Shown: positions 32,241 through 44,900 of the stretch, one piece after another
Layout: each line of letters opens with the position of its first letter
Numbering within the stretch: the stretch's first letter is position 1
The notes under the pieces: generated by a model
The model's database searches: none
Told to the model about the DNA's origin: nothing
What the model saw: the letters and a program-made list of their open reading frames with translations, nothing else
Translations under genes and position numbers: made by a program
Assembly: GCF_031143425.1 (NCBI RefSeq)
Contig: NC_090451.1
Coordinates: forward strand, 663,366,575 to 663,430,574
From: Pleurodeles waltl
Taxonomy: Eukaryota; Chordata; Amphibia; Caudata; Salamandridae
DNA length: 64,000 bases
Direction: 5' to 3'

Positions 32241-32755
32241 ACCACAACAAATCCATAGCATTTATTTGAAGACTGTACAAAATACTTTATAAAACGGGTC
32301 ATGAGATACATAGCACTAACGAAACGGAATCCCATCCCTCCTCCCCTTTCACAACAGCAAAATGCATTCAAACCCCATTTTACTCCTCTGAAGCTTCTGA
32401 GCTATATCTGAAGCAAAAGGTCATATTTATATATACAAGTGACAGCTATACAGGTTTATTTACACTGTTCACTGCTCCCACCCATTTGTAGTGCAAGCAG
32501 TTCCAATCTTTACATATATTATATATTTATTATCTCACATATTAACACTTTTACAAGGTAGAAAATTCAGATTTGGTGAAAAAATAATAATGTGAGCACC
32601 GTGTCCATGGAGAAATTGACCTTCACACCAACTGGGCTAAAAATACTCTATTAGTGGCAGTAATAAGAGTTACACCACGACCCCAAAAGGCTCCTTTCAT
32701 GGCAACAGATGGGTGATGGTCCAATGCCCCCACTTGAGTCCAGTCACGCATAGTG
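32241..32755 (-). other. CLK2: CLK2 3' untranslated region (inferred)
   Basis: About 515 nt from the stop codon to just past the distal poly(A) signal. No coding frame continues. Transcript end is inferred from signals only. Confidence 0.6.
32261..32266 (-). terminator. CLK2 poly(A) signal AATAAA (distal candidate)
   Basis: AATAAA on the minus strand, about 490 nt after the stop. Two more AATAAA hexamers lie upstream at 32455-32460 and 32526-32531, so alternative polyadenylation is possible. Confidence 0.6.
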
Positions 32756-32938
32756 TCATCGGCTGATATCCCTGTTGGAATCCCAGAGTTTTGTGGATGG
32801 TTCAATCTTGAAGGGGTCAAAGAACGGGTGTTTCAAACATTCGCCCAGTGTTGTGCGCTTGCTCGGCTCATACTCAAGCATGCTCTCAATCAGGTCAAAG
32901 AGTTGGTGATGTTCTTCAGCCTCAGACATCAGATAACG
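32756..32938 (-). CDS. CLK2: CLK2 coding exon 12 (last), with stop codon
   Basis: 61 codons including TGA at 32756-32758. Encodes the end of the kinase C-lobe ([17 protein letters not shown]) and the CLK2-specific tail ending RDISR. The acceptor is CCCAACAG on the minus strand. Confidence 0.97.
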   Translation of the reverse strand, partial: RYLMSEAEEHHQLFDLIESMLEYEPSKRTTLGECLKHPFFDPFKIEPSTKLWDSNRDISR

Positions 32939-35900
32939 CTGTTGGGAGATAAACAGTATTAGACAAGATAAAGCAGAGTGTCATGCTTGCTGGCTGATTT
33001 ACATGTTAACGCTAACAAATAATGACTGACCAGAGTTATGGACACTCATACTTTCCACAAGATAACTATCTAAAGTTGTAAATAAACTATTCCTGCATTT
33101 TCAGTTGTCAGATCTTCTCCCTTGTGGCTGTCCAGGAGACTCGATTCCGGGAACCTGTGTTTTACCATTGTCACTTTAGGAATTCCAAGCACTTAGTGGC
33201 AGTGGGGAAAACATAGTTGCTGTATTCTTTCCCTTGTCTGCTGTCAGATGTCTGGCCCTAAGGCTTCCAGGGAAAATTAGGGGGGATTAGACAGTAACAA
33301 AGGGGATGGCAAAAGTGTGGAAACGTCACAACTACTGTGCAAGATCTCTTTTTGTACCTTTAACACTTTGCCAGCTCTGTCATACCAAAATCTCTTCAAC
33401 TTAAAAAAAATAAAAAAATTATTGCTATGGTGTGAGTTATAAGACTTATTTTTACGAAGTACTAACTCATGCCACAAAATATATTAAATTGGTCATTACA
33501 TTAGGAATAAATCGGGTGTCCACCAAATATGCACCCACATTTACAGGAATTGTCACCCAGGCCCCTTCCCCCGTAATTAGTGGCTACAGGAGATTCAACT
33601 TCACTGAGATTAGTACAAGCACAACAGTCTAGAAACATTTTCCTTGGCTTTACTAGATAACAAAACGTTTAATTTTAATTAACAGTAGAGGCTTACAACC
33701 TCCTCCTGCTGAAGTAATTCCATATATAATTATACAGCTTTAATTCACAAAGAAACCGCATTTTTGTATATTGTACAAAATGACCCCAGAAGAAAATTAG
33801 ATACCACTTTTGGAACCAAAAAATAAAGAGAGTTTTAAAATGTAACGTAAATTCGGCATGGTTTAAAAACGAAAGTAACCGGAAATTAAGAGCTACAGCT
33901 ACGTTTTGCAAGTGTACTAACAGGACCAGCCACATGCCTTCTTAAACGAATGACCCAAAAGGAATTTTTAAATTGCATTTCAAAATACACCCTAATCACT
34001 TTTCCATGAACCAAACAAGGTGATTAACATAACACTGCAGCTATTTTTATTCACATATGCACAGCCAAAAAAACATTTAATGATGCTCTTAAAAGGCAGC
34101 CAGTCTCATTCACAGGCTATGCATACTCCCTTGGCCAAACTAAACTCAATTCAGCCTCTACACAACAATTAACGCTTAGAGCATAATCTTACCCCAGGAG
34201 CCTACTTGTGGTAAATAAAAGCAGATCGTATTGAAAAATGGCCAGACAACAGGTAAAAAGTGTCACTGCTCAATTTCTGTATGACATCGAAGAAGGTACA
34301 TGGGAATAGCCTTCTGAGATTATGCACTCTGTAGACATGGCTGTGCTCCAATGGCAAACGGCTACAGCTACATACTCATCAGGATGGTCTCAGCTCTACG
34401 GAATGCAGTGTTCACAGTCCACAAATGCATGTCTAGAAGACACACTGCTCTCACTCTTGCTTCTTACTTACCCGCAGCGGTTTACAGTTCTCTCTCACAT
34501 ATCGTCCAGCAGATGAATTCTCATCCCAGTCCAAACGGCCATGATAGAAATATTTCTGTTTTCTGTCACACAAAAAAAAGGTAAACATTACTGCACTTGA
34601 ATTAATGTGATAATCTAGCAAATCACTGTGGTAAACTTGGGTACAAGACTAAAAACATCCACCTAGAAGAATAGACCATAGCTCCAACGCAACGGCCTAA
34701 AGTGCCAGATGTATTCTAGACTTTCACCATAATAAGGAAGATGTTACTTACCCTATAAGTATCTGCTTGCGGCATGTAGATTCACATACTGTGCATACTC
34801 CTGCCATCTACTGCTGGGCTTGGACACGTGCAAGTTGTTTTTCTTCAAAGAGGACTCTTGAAGTATAGTGACTCCACAAATTGCAGGCAATGTGCTCGAT
34901 CAGCGGCTGTATTGTTGATTTCTTCTTCTCCCACCCCTCCCCCCCAAACTGTAGAAAATCCAGGAGCCAGATCTCAAGATTGAGTTATTTGTGGTTGGGA
35001 TGTCTGAGTGCCCTGATTTTTTAAAGATAAGATTTGGCCAATTGGGCAGCTTCTCCTGTGTCACTAGAGATAAAGTCAAGGAGAGTGGTGACAAGGGCTT
35101 TCTGACCCATGTGGGAGGCTACTAGAATTAGAGTGAGGGAGGTCTGCCAAACTTTTCGAACCACAATTGGAATATGCATGAGGTGGAAAAGCGTAGTAGG
35201 CGAATATCCCCGACCAGTTCATTGCCCATGAACTGTGGTTGTGGAAGCCTAGAGGCCATGTTCAGGAATTTAGCATTTATGGTGGTGACAGAATCCTATG
35301 TGAGGAAACCTCTGTCAGGAGTAGGACTTGGGGTGGAATTCCCACTAGTGGACTTGTTGCTGCATCCTGCTAAAGATGTCTGCAAAATAATAGTTGTCCA
35401 GTCTTGGTATGTACTATATCAGTAATTAACTGATGGATCGCCCACTACCAAATACCCAGAGATACTGCAGACAACTGCAGAGTGTATACTACCCAGTTTC
35501 TTTAAGTAGAACATGGTTATTCTGTTCTCCAAATTAACTAGGACTGACTTGTGTTTGATTGAGGGAGGAATGTTATAAGGGGTAGCTGGTTGGCTAGCAA
35601 ATTTAGGTGGCTGATGTGAAGACTCTGCTGATGGAAGGCCATATCTCTTGAACGGTCAACTTCTATAAAAGCACCTCTCAAGCAGTGAGGTGTATGTGGG
35701 GATGGTCTTCTGAGGCACTAGGTCTAGAAAGGGCCAGCTGCGCAACTGGTTTGTGGCATTGCATCACTGCAGAGAATGAGGAGTACAGCCCCAAAGCAAC
35801 ACTAGATTCTCTCAATGACTCCACTTGTGACCACTGTGCTGCTAGACAGTCCTGCAACAGGTGCATATGGAACTACAGGAATGGAAGAGGCCATCATGCC

Positions 35901-38900
35901 AAGGAGGTGCATGGTCTTTCTGCCTGTTACCAGATGACATGCCTGCATTTGGAAATCTTGGATCCTTGTGGGACTGAAATATGCATTTCCCGTGACAGAG
36001 TGGAGTATGACCCCCTTGAAAGGACTGGACCTGAAGGGGCTGGGGATGAGATTTTTTAGTATTGATAGTAAAGCCTGGGCTGTGTAAGAGGTAGGGTGAC
36101 GCATCTGTGCTAGGCACTAATGTTTTGCAATGCTTTTTATCAGCCAGATGTCAAAGTAAGTGTGCCTCAGCCCTCACCGCCATTATTGCTTTGTACCTCC
36201 CCAGGTATCTGTGGCTGCTTTTGCCAGGGAAAAAGTAGTGGAGGCTTCAGGGGTGGTGGTTTTAGCCCTCCACGGTACTGGGAGTGGAGACGACAGCCAT
36301 TGGCTGAGGGTGTCTTTAGTGCCCCTTATTGGCCTTTGCAGTCTGTCTCATCTCCAACATCTGGCCAACTTGTTGGTCGAAAAGGTGCTCCCCATCGAAG
36401 GACAAGTTGACCAGATGTACTGTACCAGCGGCTTAAAGACGGAAGCACACAGCCAGGCATGTCGGCAAAGGAGGACACACTAGCTAAACCCAAGGGCTGA
36501 AGTGTCTGCTGCAAATAAAGCACAGATTAGATAACCTCTTGCCCTCTGCAACAAGTTGTTGCCTTCATTTACTGGCCTGCTACGACATTTTAGAAGAGTG
36601 TCACTCTTGATGAGCCAGTTGTCCGGATGCGGGAAGACATGGATGCCCTGTCTGCGTAGGTGAGCGGCAACCACCACGAGGCACTTGGTGAAGACCATGA
36701 GTGAGGGGCTGCGACTTCAAATGGGAGCATTTTGAACTGGTAAGGATGTTCAAATACTACAAAATGAGGTACCAGTGTAGTGCCAGATGGAGTGGAATGT
36801 GGAAATATATGAGTCCTTGAGGTAGAGTACGGCCATGAAGTTACCTTGTTGTAGTAGCAGGATGACGAACTATAAGTCAAGGCATACTTAGTGGTGGCAG
36901 ATTCTTTGGGGGATCCACCTTTATCCGGGCATTTTAAATTGTTCCCTCTGTAGAATCTTCAAAAATAGCCTGTGGGAGAGGTGGTTTGAATTTGTGGCCA
37001 CTGGTATGAGGTGGAGATTTTGGGGAAGGCAGTCTTAGAACCTCCACAGTAGGATGAGCAGCGAAAGAAGCTGTAATGGGAAGAGGTTTGCAGGGAACCC
37101 ACTGATTTTTTTGCTGTCCTTTTTAACCTTCCGTAATGAATGTACCAACCTGCAGTCCAAAAAGATGTTTCCCAACGAAAGGCAGATTGAGTAGGTTTTG
37201 CTGGACTTCAAGTTTGAAACCGGAGATATGAAGCCCTGTATGCCTATGTGCCTATGTAGCACACTAGAGTTAACCTTCCCAGCAGCAGTATCTGCAGCAT
37301 ATAGGCAACAGCGTATGGTGGTGTTTGAGATCTGCTTCCCTTCATCGAGACTCAGACGGTGGAAGAAAAACAATGGCGTTGATGACTATGTGCAAGAAGA
37401 GAAGTCATAATACCTCATGACTCAAAAGACTATTTGAAGAAACGCCACATGCACACATCCAAACCCGACACTAAGTGGCAGGATTATGTACGGCATGTGT
37501 ACCTAAAGTCACATGGCGTAAACACGATATTTGCATTAGCTATGCAAAACAAGGAACCAACTGTAAAAGAGGTCCAAGAGACAAATGTGTTTGCAGTGTC
37601 TCCATAGTGACCTATATTGAAGTCTGTGCTGCCCAAACTGGCATGTTGAATGTAAAAGCTTTCCGTGGCAGGAAATCCAGTAAAAATGGGATGCCATCTA
37701 AGGAAAAAACTAGGACAGCCGACATTAGTGACGTGGATGTATTATTAGCATGACAAACTTAAATATGAAAATAACACTTAACTGGAGCAGGAGAATTAGA
37801 TCTTTCTCCTGCCCCTCTCAGGTTGCTATGCAGGTGGATATACAACAAATAGAATGGTTCTGGAAGAAAGGATATAGTTACTGAATCTCTAAAGTGTGCT
37901 GGATCCTCTGAGGTAGAGCCAGAAAAAACTAAGTGGGAATGAAATGCAACTGCGAGTAGAATTTATGCTGAGACCCCAGAAACAATTGGTGTTTAGTTGA
38001 AGAAACTATCTTTAGTTAATGAAGATCTTTCCTTTGTGACGTTTTTCACCTATGAGATGGTAATTTCGATGTGTTGCAAAGTACTTTAGGTTTTATGCAG
38101 TAATGCAACCTTATGTTATTTAGCTTTCAAAAATGAATTGGTAAAAAAAAAATAGCCTGTTAAGGATATTGACGTTTAGCCTGCGTTTGGGAAATTACGT
38201 TTAATTCCATAACCACTGAATATATTATTTGCCTGGGATACTTTAATAGAGGCAATGAAATAAAATACACTGACAAGGAATCAATTCGGGAGCGCAGCCA
38301 GGGGTAGGTTATCCACCCGTCACCAGGAGTCTAGAAAGTTTTTATACGCCTGGCTAATGGCCTGTGTGATCCCATGAAGCCCAGTCCCGACTTGGGAGGG
38401 GTGACTTGTAGGAACAGCAAGTTCGGGTCAGATTGGACTAGTGTAAGTGACTGGTAACATTATTACTGACAATTTCAGACTATAGGAGTCAATTTAGTTT
38501 ATTGAAGGAGAAGTTTAGATGCATTAGGTCCTGAAGAAGCGTCACAGGATCCTTTTGGACCATAGACACGCGAAACATGTCTACCTCATTTTAAGGACTG
38601 TCTAGTAGTTCCTGACCTCCCTTTTTCCTATAAAGTTGGTAGAGTGATTGAGCATTACCTCTATTTCACTCTCCTGTTATATTTTTTATCTTGGCCATCG
38701 CCCAGCGCAGACTAATAAATCTATTACTCAGGTTGGGTCCTGAGCCAATTTTTGTTTTTTGTTGATCTCTCCTTTCCCTTTTCTCCTTACTCACTCTTGG
38801 GGTTTTAGCATCATCGAGAAAAGATCTCCTGCAAAGAGCCCCCCTAAGGGGGGGGGGGTTTGCCCGTCAGACATTGCAGTGCCGGTCTGACGAGGAGCAT

Positions 38901-41900
38901 ATCCAATGATGAAGCATGACACCCAATTGGGTGTGTGAGGACTCTTGCTCCTAACAATTGGGACTCCCTAGTGTTTTCCTTGTCTCTTTTCCTTTTGGAA
39001 CAGTCTATTTTATTTCATTGCATAGTATTCACAGGAGGGCATACACTGGACCATTAATCCCCTGAATCCTCCTTTTTCTTTAAGCAGACTTTAATAGAGG
39101 TACTTGCGAGGAGCTACAGCCCTCACAAAACGGGGTTCTAGTACGTCCTAAAAAAAATGAAGATATTTAAATCACTTTCAGTCAAATTTACTAATGCGTT
39201 TGGAATCATCATCCTGTTGTGTGACTCCTTTTCACAAAGTATTGGACAGGTGGTCTCACATTTACTCTAGGATGCACTGATGTACAAACTTCAGGTGGGT
39301 TCCAATTTCGATAGGTGCACTAGTTTTGTGGCTGGAAGGCAGGCCCAAATCATTCCCCTTCAGTTAGGGTGCAATTACTGAAAGTAAGCTTCTATTTTTT
39401 CTTTATTAAACTAACAATGACAACATTCAAACAATATGCACTCCCATAAGGAAAATGTAGGAAGAACAGTGATGAATATTATCGCCGAGCTATACACCCT
39501 TCTAGCACATTCTGCTGCCAGAGTGAAAACACCAGGACAGAGAAGACCGGAACAAGACTCTGTTGCAAACATATGCATAAAGCATAGGAAGTCTATTACA
39601 GAGCCCACCACACAGCACATAACATGACCAGTGTAGAAACTGGTGTAGAATGCTGGCCCGGTGTTTAGTGGACACTTATGGTGTTACACCTTATACTGGG
39701 TCCAGGAAACCCTCATTAGATAGTGTTAGTGTCTAGACTGTTAGGGCTCTCCAAGGTAGCTGTGGTGAGCAGCCAAGACGTATCTAGAAGGCATGAGAAG
39801 CACTTGCATTACCACAGTAGTCACACAGTATCTTATCACACCTGAAAGGAACCACTGTGTTGCAAAAATAAAGGAACTTTATTGTAAGCACACCAAACTA
39901 GACTACCACTGGTATACCTTCCCTCTAAAGGTACGAACACAAAATATACACAATTAAGAACTCACAAAAAGCCTAAATTAGCAAGGGCCCTATAGGGGGA
40001 CCAAACCATATACTAAAAAAAAAAAAATAGAAAAAAAAATGGAATGCAAAAGTGTGTCCCCCTGTAGAGTAGTTAGCCAAGGGCTGGAGAAGAGTGTAAC
40101 CCCAAATGTTAAGTGCCAAGGAGATCCCCAGCAGCCAGGTGAAGAGAGGCAAGTTACCCAGTCATCCAATAGGCTGACATTGAGACGTTGAGATTGGAGA
40201 AATACCAAGGAACCCAAGGGCAGGTTTCTGGTGAGGGGGACCTGCAAAAGAAAGGGACATAGTCATGTTCAATGTAGGAGTGTGCAGGTGGGGCAGAGGG
40301 CAATCCCCACTCTTCTGTAGCTGAAGATACAGATCAATTGCAATGGATTGAGTCTAGCAGTGGTATCCAAGAGCAGTAGTGAAATCCATGAAGTCACCTA
40401 CGACCTGTCCCTTGACAGTCGCCAGATTGCAGACGGGTCAATGGTCAGGAGGACCACCAACAAGCACAGACAAATGCAAAGGAGCTGCTGGAGGTTTTGC
40501 AGAGCTGTGGAGGACAAACAGGTCCTGGGGACTCGACTCTTGGAGGGGAGTCCGGATCAACCCTCAGGAGACAGGAGAGCCAGCAGAAGCAGTCACAGCC
40601 CCCACAAGCAACCCACTGGCAGCAGGGACTACTTGGAGCCTGAAGATCACTCAGGGTCAACAAGCCTTGTTTGGTGCAACAGTCAAAGTGCAGAGGGGTT
40701 CCGTCTTTGAGGAAGAGGCACGGGCTCACTGTCTCCCAAGTTGGACAGAAGGCAGAGAGGACCCAGGGGACCCCCTCAGAACCACAACCCGTGTTGGAGA
40801 ATCTTCATGAGTCCAGGGGACGGCAGATCCCAGCAGCAGGACACCGTTGCCTTGGGTGCCTGCGGATGCAGGAGAATGACGCATTCACTCCAAGGGAGAT
40901 TCCTTCTTGCTTCTTTGGTGCAGCTGAAGTCTTGCTGACCCCAGAGGATGCACAGCCTTTGAAGTGTCCCAATGGATGTGTGAGGGTTCTAGCTTCTAAA
41001 TTTAGAAGTGCCCCTGTGTGTTTCTTTGCCTTTATCTTAGGAACAGTGTTACCCGTTTTTGAGTTATAGAACACCACCAATCACCTGGAGACACAACTCC
41101 TGTGCTTCCCAGCCTATGGTTTACTTTGGCTTCCCAACCCACTGTCCTTTCCCCTGAAATCTAGATAAGGGTGCCATATCAGTTTGTAATACTGCCCCTA
41201 GTGGCAAACTATACCCTTGCAGGTGGGTCAGACATAGTTCCTACACATACGATGTGGCTACACATGATGTGTCACACCTTGGGCATGGAGAAACTAATCT
41301 TGGCAGCCCAGCATAATCTAGAGCCTTACAGTGTTTTATGGGCCACATATCGCTTCGCTCTCTCAGTTGACATGTCCTAAATATTTAAAGGGTATTCCAC
41401 CTGACTGCCCAAGAGGACAGCCAGAATGAGGGGCTACCTAGACCACTGACTGAGATGTGCTGGGAGAGATCTGAGCTAGTCAAAGTTGTCCCATGTTGAG
41501 TAGGGGCAAGGGGTAGGGAGATTGGGTTTGAACCTACCTTAGTGTTCCTGACAAATAGCATGATCACCTCTGGGAGAGAGGATGTGAAGGCTTTGGCATG
41601 TTTGTTCAGTTTCATATCTGATAAACTAATAACAGATTCAAACCACATATGGAAAATTTCTCTGTACCAGAAAGAACCATTAAAAAGTTGGAAGTTAGTA
41701 ATTTCTACTTATTTGCTTCTGGAGTGGTCCACTGCTTCTACTAAACGGGTATGGCTCATAAATGTGCACAAAAGTAATCATCAGTAATCTCCCAAATGAA
41801 CTAAGAAGTTTTCAGATTCCCGGGCATAAAATATCAAGAAAGGACTCAATTTCCTGCTTTTCACCTGGTTTTGCGAGTCATCCGTGACGGTAGAGGACCC

Positions 41901-44900
41901 AAAATTCTTTCCATCATGGCCAGGTGCTCACGGTTGTCATGCGTCTGGAAGAAGAGAAAGTTATTTCTTCACAAAAGACTCCAATGTTACATGCCTTTTT
42001 CACTGCTTCGTGCAGATATTAATAAAGAAATGCAAACAAGAGCTGGTTATACTGACACAGGAAGCAAATTCCTCTGCAAGGACAGTCAGATGCCTTTACT
42101 AACAATATTTTGGCAAGTAAAGTAAGAGGCAAAATTGAGAGCAACAGACACTAAGGGAAAACATAGCCTGCTCAAAAAGACCTGGTGGCTAAAACTGAAC
42201 ATAACAGGAGCTGTTCTACAGAACTTGGTGTAAATTCCTCAAATAGTTTACATTTGTGCAAAACCCTTTACGAACCATAAGTTCCTAATAACATGGCTTA
42301 TATTTATTTCAATTTCATAGAGGAAAGCTTAGAACGAAATCTTGTATACAATCCTAGTTCTTTTTCATGGTCTCCTCTTAATTTATATACGGATTATATG
42401 CCTCAGTTTGGGACTAAAACAGTATATTAAAATTTCTAGGTTTCCGAAATTAATTTAATAGAGAAAGCATACGTAACTAAAGATTTTTTTTTTTATTGTA
42501 TATTTGACTTGCGTTAGCAAAAACCCATGAATGAAAGCCATTTTAAGCATCAAAATTGGCAAGAATCAGTCTAGGAAGAGAGAAAAAAAAATAATAATAA
42601 TTAACTCATGAAACTAAGTTTGTGAAAACCACTAAGGAATACCAAAGTCTTAGAACAGAGCTTAACCTTGGAACTAAGCTTAGTCTTTGGACCCACAGGA
42701 AATTACTACTGGAAGCCGTGGACAGCGTCCTAAAATATTTCTACAACCAACCTCAAAACATTACATAAAGTATAGAAAACAAAATATACACATTTTGAAC
42801 ATTTTTATGTAACTCACAATCATTCAGACTAGACCTTTTAATGGAAAAAAGTTGAAGGTTTTCAAAAGATGGTTTTAGTTCTAAAGGATGTAGTGATATG
42901 CTAAACTCTAGCTTATTACATTGTCTTTTTTTCATCCTAATGCAAATGTGGAAGTAAATATTCTCTTTGAAAAAGTGGTGCGGGAACCCTAGACATAGAC
43001 AGGGATATTTGGTGTTTACGATGATCAATGGAGAGCACCTGGAAAAAGTGAGCAATGGTGACATGGAGTGTGCGCATACAGGGCATGTTAACCTCATTGG
43101 CTGGAGTCTGGATAGTTGGTGAAGCGACTCATACAGCCAAATAAACATTTTTCTATAGCTTTTCAGACATTAAAACAGTTCACTGACATGACAAAACGCC
43201 AGGCACCCAACTCCAAGGAGGGGAAAGATCCACTAACTGAAAACCCCATTTATTAAATGGGAGTGGGACCCCCCTCATATTGTAAGGAGAATCTAAAGGC
43301 TTCTATGCTGGTACATATGATTTTACAAGCAACATCACAAGATAGTAAAGAAAGGGAGATAAAACAAAAGCACCTCAAAATGATTTAATGGCTGAAGGAC
43401 AGACAATCCATAGTGCAACATTTTGACATTCCTGCAAATGTGTTGCTTACCTGGAACAACGTAAATCCTGCATAATATTCAAATATGATGCTGCCAATGC
43501 TCCAGACATCACAGGGGTGTGCCCAGCCGAGCTCTGTCACAAAAAGAGGTGAAAATTAGCCAAATAAATGGAATCTGATAAAATGCAAACTCTGGTATTT
43601 AGCCAACAAAAATTTCAAACATTACCTAATATCACCTCTGGGGCTCTGTAATGTCTTGTGGAGACTATTGTGCTATGATGTTCATGGTCGAAAGTAGCGC
43701 TACCAAAATCCACCACTTTGACCGCTGTGCTTTTCAGAGTTCGCTCATCTCGCTTCTTAGAAATAAATGTAGATGGTAGTTGGTGAGAAAAGTACTTAAA
43801 AAAAAAAAAAGCCTTACATTTGTTATCACTTCATTAAAACAACTGTCAAGGACAAAGTAAGAACACCATAACTAGACTTAAAGCCTACTATATTTCCACA
43901 CTAGAAACTGGGTGTGTTTTTAATTCAATATCCAAGACATTCAGTTGTATAGCAGTCGTCACAAAAAAAACTGCAATAGCAAACAGCATCTATTTTTCAA
44001 ATCTGTTAGACTGGCACTGAAGAGCTATCCTTACAAGCAGAGGATTGTGCTACTATGGTGGGGAGGAAATATTTTGATTAAAGAAGTCTACCATCTTGCA
44101 ATGGCCTCTGGAAAAGTTTCCTATTTAAAGTACAGCACACATTGCTTAAGAATGCATGTAGCTAGGAGACCATATCAGGGTATTGCAAGTTGGTGGCCAC
44201 TGTTCAACTAGGCAAGGTAATCCAATCAAATGGTGGGCGATCTAACTTAACAAGTTCCAATGTTAGAGTTTCACCAAGTTTAAAGTATTCTGAAGACGCT
44301 GTTTTTTTCTTTTTAAATATACAACAATTGCTCATGGTCTCTTCACCTTCCTACCTACGGTGGAAAGAGCTTCATAAAATATTAGCACCTTAAGAATGAC
44401 AAAGGCTGGCAAGGCATGTAAAATAAATTTTCAATACTAATAATGACAAGAATGTTTATTCGGGAACTTTAACAAAGTAGCCTTTTCTGCATAACCATTA
44501 TGTTTTTCACTAATGTAGTGCTATTACATTTAGCAAACATCCAGGAATAATATTCTTTTTCAATCTATATAACAAACACTAACTGGGAAACTCTAGATCT
44601 GTAACAAGCACTTTTGAAGACCATCTTCCACAATTTGAACCTCATAACTACATAGGATTGCTATTATACGTAATTTACAAAACAAATAGTTAACCTATAG
44701 ATGTACTTCAACTACGTAGGCCTTTCTCTGATTTTACTTTTTGTTGCTGGGCGAAGGGTCTGCCCATTTGGTGCTTTCTGCGGCACTCTATCCCTTTGGT
44801 GGAGGTGTGGGTCGCTTGTGAATCCAGAAAATTCTCTGAACTGCATAACTACACATACAGTTAAGAAAGGAAAATGTTACTTACCAAGTAGACATCTGTT

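Larger units (their letters stand above)
34737..37515 (-). mobile_element. DIRS-3: decayed, internally deleted DIRS copy in CLK2 intron 10
   Basis: The left end GAAGATGTTACTTACCC and the right end near 37515 (GGCAGGATTATGTACGGCATG) match DIRS-2-type termini. Minus-strand remnants include gag (37373-37035: [20 protein letters not shown]) and RT (36880-36480: [20 protein letters not shown], with the catalytic FPYLDD degraded to FPHPDN), then RNase H pieces down to about 35000. No recombinase is recognisable. At 2.8 kb it is under half of full length and full of frameshifts. It lies in the same orientation as CLK2. Confidence 0.85.
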
